This document shows positions 1-6,357 of a DNA stretch of 8,626 bases, piece after piece. The position numbers and the translations under genes are program-made. Every line of letters starts with the position of its first letter. The stretch's first letter is position 1. A model generated the notes under the pieces. That model searched no databases and was not told where the DNA came from. It saw only the letters and a list, made by a program, of their open reading frames with translations. The stretch covers positions 1 through 8,626 of the forward strand of contig JAFXUS010000062.1 of the NCBI GenBank assembly GCA_017535125.1. The letters run 5' to 3'. The DNA comes from Bacteroidales bacterium (GTDB lineage: Bacteria > Bacteroidota > Bacteroidia > Bacteroidales > UBA932).

Positions 1-4
1 ATAC

Positions 5-44
5 AACGAGCAGCGCCCCGCCAAACGGTGGGGCGCTGCTCGTT
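5..44 (-). terminator. Probable terminator hairpin downstream of ftsK
   Basis: The arms at 5-19 and 30-44 are perfect 15-bp complements (AACGAGCAGCGCCCC and its reverse complement). The 10-nt centre can pair further, as GCC with GGT, leaving an AAAC loop. The hairpin lies 11 bp past the ftsK stop codon. On the minus strand it is followed only by TTGTAT, so the U-tract is weak. The plus side is followed by TTTGTAG, so it could serve both directions if a gene converges from outside the window. The stem strength and position make termination the likeliest role; the lack of a clean U-run and the nearby window edge limit certainty. Confidence 0.65.
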
Positions 45-55
45 TGTAGTTGATC

Positions 56-2497
56 CTAGGCGCGGTGCAGGAACGCGTCGAGGATGGGTTGCAAGGTGTT
101 GAGGTCGGGGACGAGGACCTGACGGGGCTTGGATCCCTCCTGCGGGCCGACGATGCCGGCGGCCTCGAGCTGGTCCATCACGCGGCCGGCCTTGGCGTAG
201 CCCATGCCGAGCTTGCGCTGGAGGTCGGAGGTGGAGCCGCGCTGGCTCAGGACCACCATCTTGGCGGCCTCCTCGAAGCGTTCGTCCACCTTGGACATGT
301 CGACCATGCCGCCTTCGCCGCCCTCGGCGCCCGGCTCTTCTGCCGGCGGGAGGTAGTACGGCGTGTTGTAGCAGCGGCCGTAGCCGACCTGCTCACCGAT
401 GAACTCGGTGATCGCGTCGATCTCCTTGCCGTCGATGAAGCCGCACTGGATGCGCTCGGAGTCGATGCCGGCGGAGAAGAGCATGTCGCCGCGGCCGATC
501 AGTTTCTCGGCGCCCGGGGCGTCGAGGATGGTCATGGAGTCCACGCGGGACGCCACGCGGAAGGCGATGCGCATCGGGAAGTTGCTCTTGATGATGCCGG
601 AGATGACGTCCACGGACGGACGCTGGGTCGCGAGAATTACGTGCAGGCCCGCCGCGCGGCCCTTCTGGGCCAGGCGGATGATGGAGTTGGTGATACTCCG
701 GCTGGCGGCGCGCGCATCCGGGGAAGCGCCCGTCGTCATCGTAAGGTCGGCGTACTCGTCGACGACCACCACGATGTACGGGAGGTAGCGGTGGCCGTGG
801 TCCGGCCGCAGCTTGCGCTCCTTGTATTTCTCGTTGTAGAGGGTGATCTTGTTCACGCCCGCCTTGCTCAGCAGCTCGTAGCGGTCGTCCATCTCGGTGC
901 ACAGCGAGCGGAGGATCTTCTCCGCATCCTTGGGCTTCTTGACAATGGCGTTCGCGCGCTCGTCGTCCTCGTCGGTGGAGTCCGGAAGCACGGCCAGGTA
1001 GTGCTTGAGCAGCTGGCCGTAGGAGGAGAACTCGACCATCTTCGGGTCGATGAAGACGAACTTCAGCTCCGAAGGGTGCTTGCTGTAGAGGAGCGAGGAC
1101 ACGATAACGTTGAGGCCCACGGATTTACCTTGCTTGGTGGCACCGGCGATGAGCAGGTGCGGGGCGTCGGCGAGGTCGAACACGCGGACTTTCTGCGTGA
1201 TCGTGTAGCCGATGGCGACGGGCAGGTCCGCCTTGGTGTTGCGGAAGGCGTCGTCGTTGAGCAGGGCCTTGAGCGGCACGATGGAGGCGTAGTCGTTGGC
1301 CACCTCGATGCCGACGGAGTCGGACAGGGTCACGACGCGCACGCCCTTGGCGTTGAGCGAGAGGGCGATGTCCTCCTGCAGTTTCTTGATGTCCGCGATC
1401 TTGACGCCGGGCGCCGGATAGACCTTATATAAGGTAACGGTCGGACCCACGATGGCCTTGACGTCGTTGACCTGGATCTTGTAGTTGGCGAGGGCCGCGC
1501 GGATCTTGTTGTTGTTGCGCGTGAGCTCCTCGGTGGACACTTCCCGGCGACCGCTGGCATAGCTCTCCAGCAGGTCCAGCGACGGGAACTGGTATTTCGG
1601 CAGGCCGTCCGGCGGGTCGAGGCGGTTGTCGATCGGCGTCAGGTCCTCGACCTGCTCGGCCTCGAGGCCGTTGTCCGCGACAATCTCGAAATTCCCTTCG
1701 GAAGCGTCCGGTTTGTCCTTGCCGTCATTCGCCGTATTCGGAGATTCCGGGTCTGCGCCCGGAATGACTACGGAGGAATCCGAAATGACTAAAGACGGCT
1801 CCGGAATGACTCCCATGTCGTCCGGGATGAGTTCCGGCTCGTCCGGTTCTGGTTCTTCCTCCAGCGGCTCCGGCTCTTCGACCGGTTCTTCGGCCGGGAC
1901 AACGGCCGGCTCCTTCGGCTTCTTCACGCCGATCGAGGCGAACCAGCGGTTGAAACGCTTGGAGGCGAAGAAGAGGAACGCGGCCACCAGGATGACGATG
2001 AAAAGTCCCGTCACGATGGGGCCGAAAAGATTCTCCGCCCAAGTCACGACGCTGGCGCCGCAACGGCCGCCCAGGCCGCCGCCGAACAGGAGGTCCAACC
2101 CTGCGCGCCTGCCCACGAAAGCGAGCACGAGCGAGGAGAAAAAGGCGCCGAAGAGCGCGATGAGCGCGGTTTTGATCAGCGAATACGGCCAGCGATGCGC
2201 CAGCAGGCGCACGGAGACGGCCGTCAGGATGATCAGCAGGGAGAAGCTGCCCAGGCCGAACAGGTCGGCGACGAGCAGGTGCCCGGTCCTGAAGCCGAGC
2301 TTGCCGGCGGCGTTGCCCACGACGCGTCCGGCCTGCATGGCATCCGGATCGCCCAGCAGGCTCATGTCTTCCCGCCAGTGGAAAAGGTAGGAGAAAGTGG
2401 AAATGAAGATGAAGAGGGTCAGCGCGGCCACGCACAGACCCGCGATCCGCACGGCTGCGGCCCGCTCTTCTTCGTCCCAGGATTGCCAGATTCTCAT
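56..2497 (-). CDS. ftsK: FtsK/SpoIIIE-type DNA translocase
   Basis: This is an 813-residue septal DNA pump that couples ATP hydrolysis to chromosome translocation at division, normally delivering dif sites to XerCD. About four membrane segments lie near residues 16-37, 79-100, 106-128 and 159-178. An acidic Pro/Glu-rich linker follows (about 195-300), then the alpha and beta motor domains. Walker A is GATKQGKS at 452-459 and Walker B is IVVVVDE at 575-581. The family signature ATQRPSVDVISG is at 623-634, and RGDML is at 669-673. The C-terminal winged-helix gamma domain (about 737-798) keeps the RKLGMGYAKAGRV pattern used for reading DNA polarity. The ATG at 2497 overlaps the upstream DUF4290 stop as ATGA, indicating co-transcription and translational coupling. 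Oddities are a heptapeptide repeat in the linker and an apparent extra segment of about nine residues after Walker B (591-605). Length is normal for the family, and identification is secure. Confidence 0.97.
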   Translation of the reverse strand: MRIWQSWDEEERAAAVRIAGLCVAALTLFIFISTFSYLFHWREDMSLLGDPDAMQAGRVVGNAAGKLGFRTGHLLVADLFGLGSFSLLIILTAVSVRLLAHRWPYSLIKTALIALFGAFFSSLVLAFVGRRAGLDLLFGGGLGGRCGASVVTWAENLFGPIVTGLFIVILVAAFLFFASKRFNRWFASIGVKKPKEPAVVPAEEPVEEPEPLEEEPEPDEPELIPDDMGVIPEPSLVISDSSVVIPGADPESPNTANDGKDKPDASEGNFEIVADNGLEAEQVEDLTPIDNRLDPPDGLPKYQFPSLDLLESYASGRREVSTEELTRNNNKIRAALANYKIQVNDVKAIVGPTVTLYKVYPAPGVKIADIKKLQEDIALSLNAKGVRVVTLSDSVGIEVANDYASIVPLKALLNDDAFRNTKADLPVAIGYTITQKVRVFDLADAPHLLIAGATKQGKSVGLNVIVSSLLYSKHPSELKFVFIDPKMVEFSSYGQLLKHYLAVLPDSTDEDDERANAIVKKPKDAEKILRSLCTEMDDRYELLSKAGVNKITLYNEKYKERKLRPDHGHRYLPYIVVVVDEYADLTMTTGASPDARAASRSITNSIIRLAQKGRAAGLHVILATQRPSVDVISGIIKSNFPMRIAFRVASRVDSMTILDAPGAEKLIGRGDMLFSAGIDSERIQCGFIDGKEIDAITEFIGEQVGYGRCYNTPYYLPPAEEPGAEGGEGGMVDMSKVDERFEEAAKMVVLSQRGSTSDLQRKLGMGYAKAGRVMDQLEAAGIVGPQEGSKPRQVLVPDLNTLQPILDAFLHRA
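1724..1768. repeat. Palindromic repeat-like element inside ftsK linker
   Basis: ATTCCGGG (1744-1751) and CCCGGAAT (1758-1765) form a perfect 8-bp inverted repeat around a 6-nt loop. GTCATTC (1724-1730) and GAATGAC (1762-1768) form a second, outer inverted repeat that shares part of the right arm, so only one stem can form at a time. The right arm is also one of the 21-bp tandem units. The composition and symmetry resemble small dispersed palindromic repeats found between bacterial genes, but here the sequence is translated in frame. That it is a dispersed element is inference; only one such dyad is present in the window. Confidence 0.5.
1751..1834 (-). repeat. Four-copy 21-bp in-frame tandem repeat in ftsK linker
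   Basis: Four consecutive 21-bp units encode the heptapeptides ELIPDDM, GVIPEPS, LVISDSS and VVIPGAD (FtsK residues 222-249). On the plus strand the core recurs at exactly 21-bp steps: GGAATGAC at 1761, GAAATGAC at 1782, GGAATGAC at 1803, and a degenerate GGGATGAG at 1824. Because the unit is a multiple of three, copy number can change without breaking the frame. It lies in the linker between membrane and motor domains, where length changes should be tolerated. Confidence 0.8.
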
Positions 2498-3174
2498 TTC
2501 TTCTTGAATGCCCGTTTGTAATTGTTCTTGCGCTGCCGGTTACGCTGGCCGTTGCCCGGCTGTCCCACGTTGATGCCCATGCCCGGACGCGAGAAATTGG
2601 CGTCGCCGGCAATCTTGCTCAGGCTGATCCCCTCCGGGACCTTGAGGCGGTAGTCGGACAACTTCTCGATGTCGGCGAAAATGGTCTCGTCGGCCACGCT
2701 GTCCTTGTTCCAGATCAGATACTGCGTCCGCATGTAGATGGCGAGCGAACGGATCATCTCCGTCTTCACCTCGCCGTCCGGCTGCTCGCAGAGCAGGTTG
2801 ATGATGCTCTCGATGTTGCGTCCGTAGTGGAACGCCTTGATGCGCGTACCCTTCATGGGCACGGGCACGGGGTCGGTGGTGAAGGTCTCCGCCACCGGGC
2901 AGGGATACGGGGAATCCACGTCCAGGTCGAAGCCAGCAATCATGTAGAGATGATCCCAGAGCTTGTGTTCGAAATTGTCCTGGCTGTGCACCTGCGGGTT
3001 GAGAAGTTCCATCACTTTCACGACGGCGCGCGCCTGTTCGGTGCGTTTCTCCTTGTCCGGAATCGCCTTGAGCTGCTCCACCATCTTGAGCACGTTACGG
3101 CCGTACTCCGGCATGGCGAGCTTCTCGCGTGTGGTGTTGTAATCCAGTTTATGGGAAGTTTCGTTCAGATCCAT
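2494..3174 (-). CDS. DUF4290 family protein of unknown function
   Basis: This is a 226-residue soluble protein with no signal peptide or membrane segment. The N-terminal stretch LDYNTTREKLAMPEYGRN and the later KLWDHLYMIAGFDLD are characteristic of DUF4290, a conserved Bacteroidota family with no assigned biochemical role. The C-terminus (about 198-226) is Gly/Asn-rich and then strongly basic, ending RAFKKK, which could suit nucleic acid or membrane contact (inference). I chose the ATG at 3174. The same frame opens earlier with a TTG at 3204, but that start would overlap a probable promoter -7 element, and the family-like sequence begins just after the ATG. The stop overlaps the ftsK start by 4 bp (ATGA), so the two are almost certainly co-expressed. 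It lies 36 bp downstream of apbE. Confidence 0.9.
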   Translation of the reverse strand: MDLNETSHKLDYNTTREKLAMPEYGRNVLKMVEQLKAIPDKEKRTEQARAVVKVMELLNPQVHSQDNFEHKLWDHLYMIAGFDLDVDSPYPCPVAETFTTDPVPVPMKGTRIKAFHYGRNIESIINLLCEQPDGEVKTEMIRSLAIYMRTQYLIWNKDSVADETIFADIEKLSDYRLKVPEGISLSKIAGDANFSRPGMGINVGQPGNGQRNRQRKNNYKRAFKKK

Positions 3175-3201
3175 GTATTTGCGATAAATGTCAATAGACA
3201 A

Positions 3202-3209
3202 CAAAGATA
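3202..3209 (-). promoter_or_regulatory. Putative -7 element for DUF4290-ftsK
   Basis: On the minus strand this reads TATCTTTG, a full match to the Bacteroidota -7 consensus TAnnTTTG, 27 bp upstream of the chosen ATG. The nearest upstream TTG (3235-3237) is about 25 bp away, longer than the usual 19-21, so the -33 element is poor. It would allow DUF4290-ftsK transcription independent of apbE. Read-through from apbE is the alternative. Confidence 0.4.
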
Positions 3210-3210
3210 A

Positions 3211-4182
3211 TCAATTTCGCGGAATATCCGTTCCCAACGCCTGGGCCGCGAAACCGTCGGACATCCAGGTCCCTCCCGACATGATCAGGTACCCTTCCAG
3301 TTCCGGACGGGACTCGATCAGGGCGCGGGCCTCTTCCGGGCCGAGCACCATGCAGGCCGTCGCCAGGGCGTCCGCCTCCGTGGCGCTGGGGGCCACGATG
3401 GTGGCGCTCAGCAGGTCGTGCGTGACGGGATAGCCGGTGCGCGGATCGATCGTATGGGCGTATTTCTTGCCGTCCTTGACGTAGAATTTACGATAGTTGC
3501 CGGAGGTGACGATGCCGCAGGGACGGCCGTCGGACTGCCAGATGCCGCGGAGGTCCTGTCCGGGCGTGGTGTTGCCGTCCACCGGGTTGTCCACGCCGAT
3601 AGTCCAGCCGCGTCCCGAGGCATTGACGCCCTCGCAGAAAATCTCGCCGATGTCCACCAGCATGTTGTGCACCCCGAGGGAATGCAGGTATCCCGCGACG
3701 ATGTCGCAGGTATATCCCTGGGCGATGGCGTTGAAATTCAGCACCTTCTCATCCTTGCATGCAGCCAGGGCGGCCTGGATGCGCTCCGGATCCGGCAGGC
3801 TGTCCGTCGTGAAACCGAAACCCCAGATGTCGAATAGCGGGGCGCTGGCGGCGTCGAAGGCGCCGTTCGTCTCCGTGCGATAGCGCTCGGACAAGGCGCG
3901 CACTTCGTAGAAGAAGCGGTTGGGAAGAATGTCTTCGCCGGCATTATATCGCGACAGCAGCGAGTTCTTGTTGTACCCCGACACGCTGAAATCGATCGAG
4001 TCAAGCAGGGCGTCGATGGTATGTTGGATCGTGCGGGCGGACGTGGTGACCCCGGTCAGGTCGGCCTTGACCGTGTACGTGCCACCCTGGGCGTAGCCGG
4101 AGAAAGTTACATACCGGCCCTGCCGGCATCCTGCCAGGATGCAGACGAGCAACAGAGTGGAAAAAATAATGCTGTGTTTCAT
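3211..4182 (-). CDS. apbE: FAD:protein FMN transferase lipoprotein (ApbE family)
   Basis: This is a 323-residue enzyme that transfers FMN from FAD to a Thr or Ser in target proteins such as NqrB/NqrC or RnfD/RnfG, using a divalent metal. The start is the ATG at 4182, because it immediately gives a lipoprotein signal with lipobox LAGC (Cys19). An in-frame ATG at 4275 would add 31 residues ahead of the signal and overlap the divergent gene. Family motifs in order are GAFDAASAPL (107-116), NAIAQGYTCD (151-160), SGNYRK (227-232), HTIDPRTGYP (243-252) and EADALATA (269-276), the last containing the expected metal/FMN-site Asp. Length is normal. One oddity is DIGEI at 177-181, where I expect a Gly pair (DIGGEI). 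No Nqr or Rnf genes are visible nearby, so its substrate must be encoded elsewhere. Confidence 0.94.
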   Translation of the reverse strand: MKHSIIFSTLLLVCILAGCRQGRYVTFSGYAQGGTYTVKADLTGVTTSARTIQHTIDALLDSIDFSVSGYNKNSLLSRYNAGEDILPNRFFYEVRALSERYRTETNGAFDAASAPLFDIWGFGFTTDSLPDPERIQAALAACKDEKVLNFNAIAQGYTCDIVAGYLHSLGVHNMLVDIGEIFCEGVNASGRGWTIGVDNPVDGNTTPGQDLRGIWQSDGRPCGIVTSGNYRKFYVKDGKKYAHTIDPRTGYPVTHDLLSATIVAPSATEADALATACMVLGPEEARALIESRPELEGYLIMSGGTWMSDGFAAQALGTDIPRN

Positions 4183-4203
4183 CGCTTCGGCAAAGTATTT
4201 GCA

Positions 4204-4211
4204 CAAAGTTA
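4204..4211 (-). promoter_or_regulatory. Putative -7 element for apbE
   Basis: On the minus strand this reads TAACTTTG, a full match to TAnnTTTG, 21 bp upstream of the apbE ATG. That spacing predicts a short leader and supports the ATG at 4182 over the one at 4275, which would lie upstream of the promoter. I see no good TTTG at the -33 position. Confidence 0.45.
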
Positions 4212-4221
4212 GCGGTTTTTC

Positions 4222-4247
4222 GCGCATTTTTGCGCATATTTGCAAAT
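4222..4247. repeat. Small palindromes in the divergent apbE/lipoprotein promoter region
   Basis: GCGCA-TTTT-TGCGC (4222-4235) is a perfect 5-bp inverted repeat with a 4-nt loop. It is followed three bases later by the 10-bp palindrome ATTTGCAAAT (4238-4247). GCGCAT also recurs at a 10-bp step (4222 and 4232), about one helical turn. Such symmetry between two divergent starts is what a dimeric regulator site could look like. The sites are short and the region is AT-rich, so chance is not excluded. Confidence 0.35.
4235..4242 (+). promoter_or_regulatory. Possible -7 element for the FISUMP lipoprotein gene
   Basis: CATATTTG matches TAnnTTTG at all but the first base and lies 21 bp before the ATG at 4264. 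No TTTG is present 19-21 bp upstream, so this is a weak call based mainly on position. Confidence 0.3.
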
Positions 4248-4263
4248 TGTAAGCTAAGAAAGT

Positions 4264-5256
4264 ATGAAGTTGCACAGAATCCTGCTTCCCGCCGTCCTCG
4301 CCGCCATCTTAGCGGTGATGCCCGGGTGCAAGAAAGAAAATACGGAGACGAAATCGCTGGAGGGAGTTTTGACCATCACCATGCCGCACTACATGCAGGC
4401 GGGAGAGAGCAAGACCTTCCAGATCGACACGATGATGACGCTTGTCTGCCCGGACGGAGAACCGATCGGGTATTATTTCTACGACACGGACCGGGCCAAG
4501 AGCGACACCCTGGTGACGGCCGACGGCGTGATCAAGAATCACTACTACACCTACACGGCTCCGGAAAAGACGGAGACCCTCTCGCTTACGCTCGGCGCTT
4601 TCATGCCGGCGAACTCGAAGTACTCGAAAACCGTTGCCACGGCCAATTTCGTCGTCGTGATTCCCGGCCTGTCCGGGAACGGATCCATTACTCATTTCGA
4701 CAAAACCGGTTCCGAGACGTTTACGGATGCCCGCGACGGTAAGAACTACTACTATACCCGTATCGGCGACCGCGACTGGATGCGCCACAACCTGGCCTGG
4801 GAGGGCGCCGGACGTCCTTTTGACGACTGCGGCGCCATGACGGACGTCTTCGGCCGCTACTACACCTGGGAGGAAGCGCAGACCGCCTGCCCCGACGGCT
4901 GGCACCTGCCTTCGGATGCCGATTGGGCCGCGCTGCAGGCGAATGCCCAGGCCGGTCAGAACATTGTCGGCCTGGCCGGCAAAATAATGGGTGACATCTA
5001 TTTCAACGGCGTCAAGATGTGGGAATACTGGCGGGAGGTGAAGATCACGGACGAGCTGCGCTTCTCCGCAATCCCCGTGGGTTACTGCGCCGGCAACATT
5101 TTTGACGGCACCTACACCTTCGCCGCCTTCTGGACCTCCGACGAAGCGGACGGTCTGGGCGTCTGCCGATACATCTACCAGGACAAGGATATCGCCTATT
5201 ACGGCCGCATGTCCAAGACGGACTTCGCCGCTTCCGTGCGCTGCGTCAGGGAATAG
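4264..5256 (+). CDS. FISUMP-domain lipoprotein
   Basis: This 330-residue protein is probably exported and anchored by a lipid on Cys22. A hydrophobic stretch (6-20) ends in MPGC, a somewhat weak lipobox because Met replaces the usual Leu at -3, followed by a hydrophilic KKENTETK. Residues about 34-135 look beta-rich and may form an Ig-like or adhesive module (inference). Residues about 152-329 match the FISUMP domain (Fibrobacter succinogenes major paralogous domain). They show DGKNYYYTRIGDRDWMRHNL, then FGRYYTWEEAQTACPDGWHLPSDADW and a terminal ASVRCVRE. FISUMP proteins are widespread surface or secreted proteins of Bacteroidota and Fibrobacterota with no established biochemical activity. 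Aromatic residues and paired Cys are plentiful. The gene is monocistronic, with a terminator 30 bp past its stop, and diverges from apbE across 81 bp. Ligand and role are unknown. Confidence 0.88.
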   Translation: MKLHRILLPAVLAAILAVMPGCKKENTETKSLEGVLTITMPHYMQAGESKTFQIDTMMTLVCPDGEPIGYYFYDTDRAKSDTLVTADGVIKNHYYTYTAPEKTETLSLTLGAFMPANSKYSKTVATANFVVVIPGLSGNGSITHFDKTGSETFTDARDGKNYYYTRIGDRDWMRHNLAWEGAGRPFDDCGAMTDVFGRYYTWEEAQTACPDGWHLPSDADWAALQANAQAGQNIVGLAGKIMGDIYFNGVKMWEYWREVKITDELRFSAIPVGYCAGNIFDGTYTFAAFWTSDEADGLGVCRYIYQDKDIAYYGRMSKTDFAASVRCVRE

Positions 5257-6313
5257 CCGCAACCGTTTCGAGAAACTGCAAGAGCAACTGGCCGAGCATA
5301 TCGGCCAGTTTTTTTATGCCCTCCGGGCAATGGCCGCCCGCGGCGATCACGGGCAGGGAGCAGCAGATGAACGCCTCCGTCAGGGGCAGCGCACCGAGAT
5401 TCGTGAGCAGGAAGTATTTCGGGAAACTATGGAAGCGGATCCACACAAGCGGCGCCGTGAAGAGCTGGCAGGAGCAGGTCAGCGCCACGGCGCTCCAGAT
5501 GCGGCGAAGCGGGTTATAGCGACCGCCGGGATACCATGCGTCGAGTCGCGGGAAGACCAGCACGATGCCGAGCATCGCGAGGTAGGAGAGCTGGAAACCG
5601 AGGCTCGTGACGACACCCGGCGCGATGGCCAGCTGGATGGTCAGCGCAGCGCAGAAGATGTTCAGCGGCCGGCGCCGACGCCCCGGCAGCAGGCGCGACA
5701 ATTCATTTAAGACAATGAAGAGGAATGCGCGCACGAGCGAGGGTGACGCGCCCGTCATGACGACGTAGGCCGCCGCGAAGCCAGTCTGGATGATGCTGCG
5801 CGCGACGGTCGTACCCCGGCTCCGCCCCATCCAGCGCAGCGCGGCGTGGAGGATGCCATAGAGCATGCCCAGGTGCAGTCCGGACAGGGCGAGGATGTGG
5901 GACGCGCCGGCGGCGCGGAAGGCCGCGACGGTCCCGCGGTCGAGTCCGTCGCGCTGCCCGGCCAGCAGGGCTTTCAGGAGCGCCGCCGTGCCCGCGTGGG
6001 GAAATTCCGCGTCGTCGATAGCGCGAAGCAGCCCGTCGATCGCCCGCGCCGCACCCGGTCCGGGTGCTTGCCGCAGGGGAACGGACAGCGCGGAGGAGCA
6101 GTAGCAGAAGATGCCGAGCAGGCAGAACAGCAGGGGGTACAGCGTCGCGATCCGCCGCCGTCCGGCGGCCGGAACAAGCAGGGCCGCCACCGCGAGGCAG
6201 CTCCCCGCGGCGGCCGCATACGGCGCACCTCCCCCAGGCGGCAAACATGCCGCCAGTGTCACTCCTGCTGAAAATGGGATTGAAATCGCCACGATGTCTC
6301 TCCGCACGACCAT
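5246..6313 (-). CDS. comEC: Short ComEC/Rec2-type DNA-uptake channel protein
   Basis: This 355-residue polytopic membrane protein has roughly eight to ten hydrophobic segments, including about 31-48, 55-77, 139-157, 170-187, 192-207, 240-254, 274-293 and 299-322. The core carries ComEC competence-domain signatures: AAGASHILALSGLHLG (134-149), MTGASPSLVRAFLF (186-199) and SLGFQLSYLAMLGI (237-250). ComEC normally carries single-stranded DNA across the inner membrane during transformation. Full-length relatives are about 700 residues, with a periplasmic OB-like domain and a C-terminal metallo-beta-lactamase-like domain. The C-terminal domain is absent here, and the region before the channel core (about 78-105) is too short for a full OB domain. 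No frameshift is apparent and no lactamase-like sequence follows the stop, so this looks like a naturally short form. It overlaps the convergent lipoprotein gene by 11 bp, and residues about 334-343 are encoded by that gene's terminator. Function in DNA uptake is inferred from the family. Confidence 0.87.
   Translation of the reverse strand: MVVRRDIVAISIPFSAGVTLAACLPPGGGAPYAAAAGSCLAVAALLVPAAGRRRIATLYPLLFCLLGIFCYCSSALSVPLRQAPGPGAARAIDGLLRAIDDAEFPHAGTAALLKALLAGQRDGLDRGTVAAFRAAGASHILALSGLHLGMLYGILHAALRWMGRSRGTTVARSIIQTGFAAAYVVMTGASPSLVRAFLFIVLNELSRLLPGRRRRPLNIFCAALTIQLAIAPGVVTSLGFQLSYLAMLGIVLVFPRLDAWYPGGRYNPLRRIWSAVALTCSCQLFTAPLVWIRFHSFPKYFLLTNLGALPLTEAFICCSLPVIAAGGHCPEGIKKLADMLGQLLLQFLETVAAIP
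5286..5315 (+). terminator. Intrinsic terminator of the FISUMP lipoprotein gene, inside comEC
   Basis: Arms at 5286-5295 (AACTGGCCGA) and 5301-5310 (TCGGCCAGTT) are perfect 10-bp complements around a GCATA loop, with T7 at 5309-5315 following the GC-rich part. This is a textbook rho-independent terminator for plus-strand transcription, 30 bp past the lipoprotein stop. It lies entirely inside the convergent comEC coding region. On the minus strand the T-run becomes an A-run ahead of the hairpin, so it should not stop comEC transcripts efficiently. Confidence 0.85.
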
Positions 6314-6325
6314 TTCAATCGAATT

Positions 6326-6357
6326 TTTGCCAAAATACGCAATATTTCGTAATTTTG
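6326..6357 (+). promoter_or_regulatory. Bacteroidota-type promoter of ackA-pta
   Basis: TTTG at 6326-6329, a 20-bp spacer, then TAATTTTG at 6350-6357 fit the Bacteroidota sigma factor pattern TTTG-N19-21-TAnnTTTG exactly. Transcription should begin a few bases past 6357, giving a leader of roughly 20-25 nt before the ackA ATG at 6388. The leader is A-rich (AAAGAAACCGAAACC) with no evident Shine-Dalgarno sequence, as is common in this phylum. Confidence 0.8.

Noticed and set aside
50..1432. Long plus-strand open frame opposite ftsK (460 codons)
   Set aside because: Its translation is low-complexity and rich in Val, Gly, Asp and His, typical of the antisense of a GC-rich gene. The minus-strand frame has every FtsK motif.
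5246..5256. ComEC stop overlapping the lipoprotein gene as a sign of a pseudogene or assembly error
   Set aside because: The comEC frame is open and motif-complete throughout its core, and nothing past the stop resembles a missing ComEC domain, so a short convergent overlap is the simpler reading.
4309..5262. Minus-strand open frame opposite the FISUMP lipoprotein
   Set aside because: The composition is that of an antisense shadow, while the plus strand encodes a signal peptide and a recognised domain.
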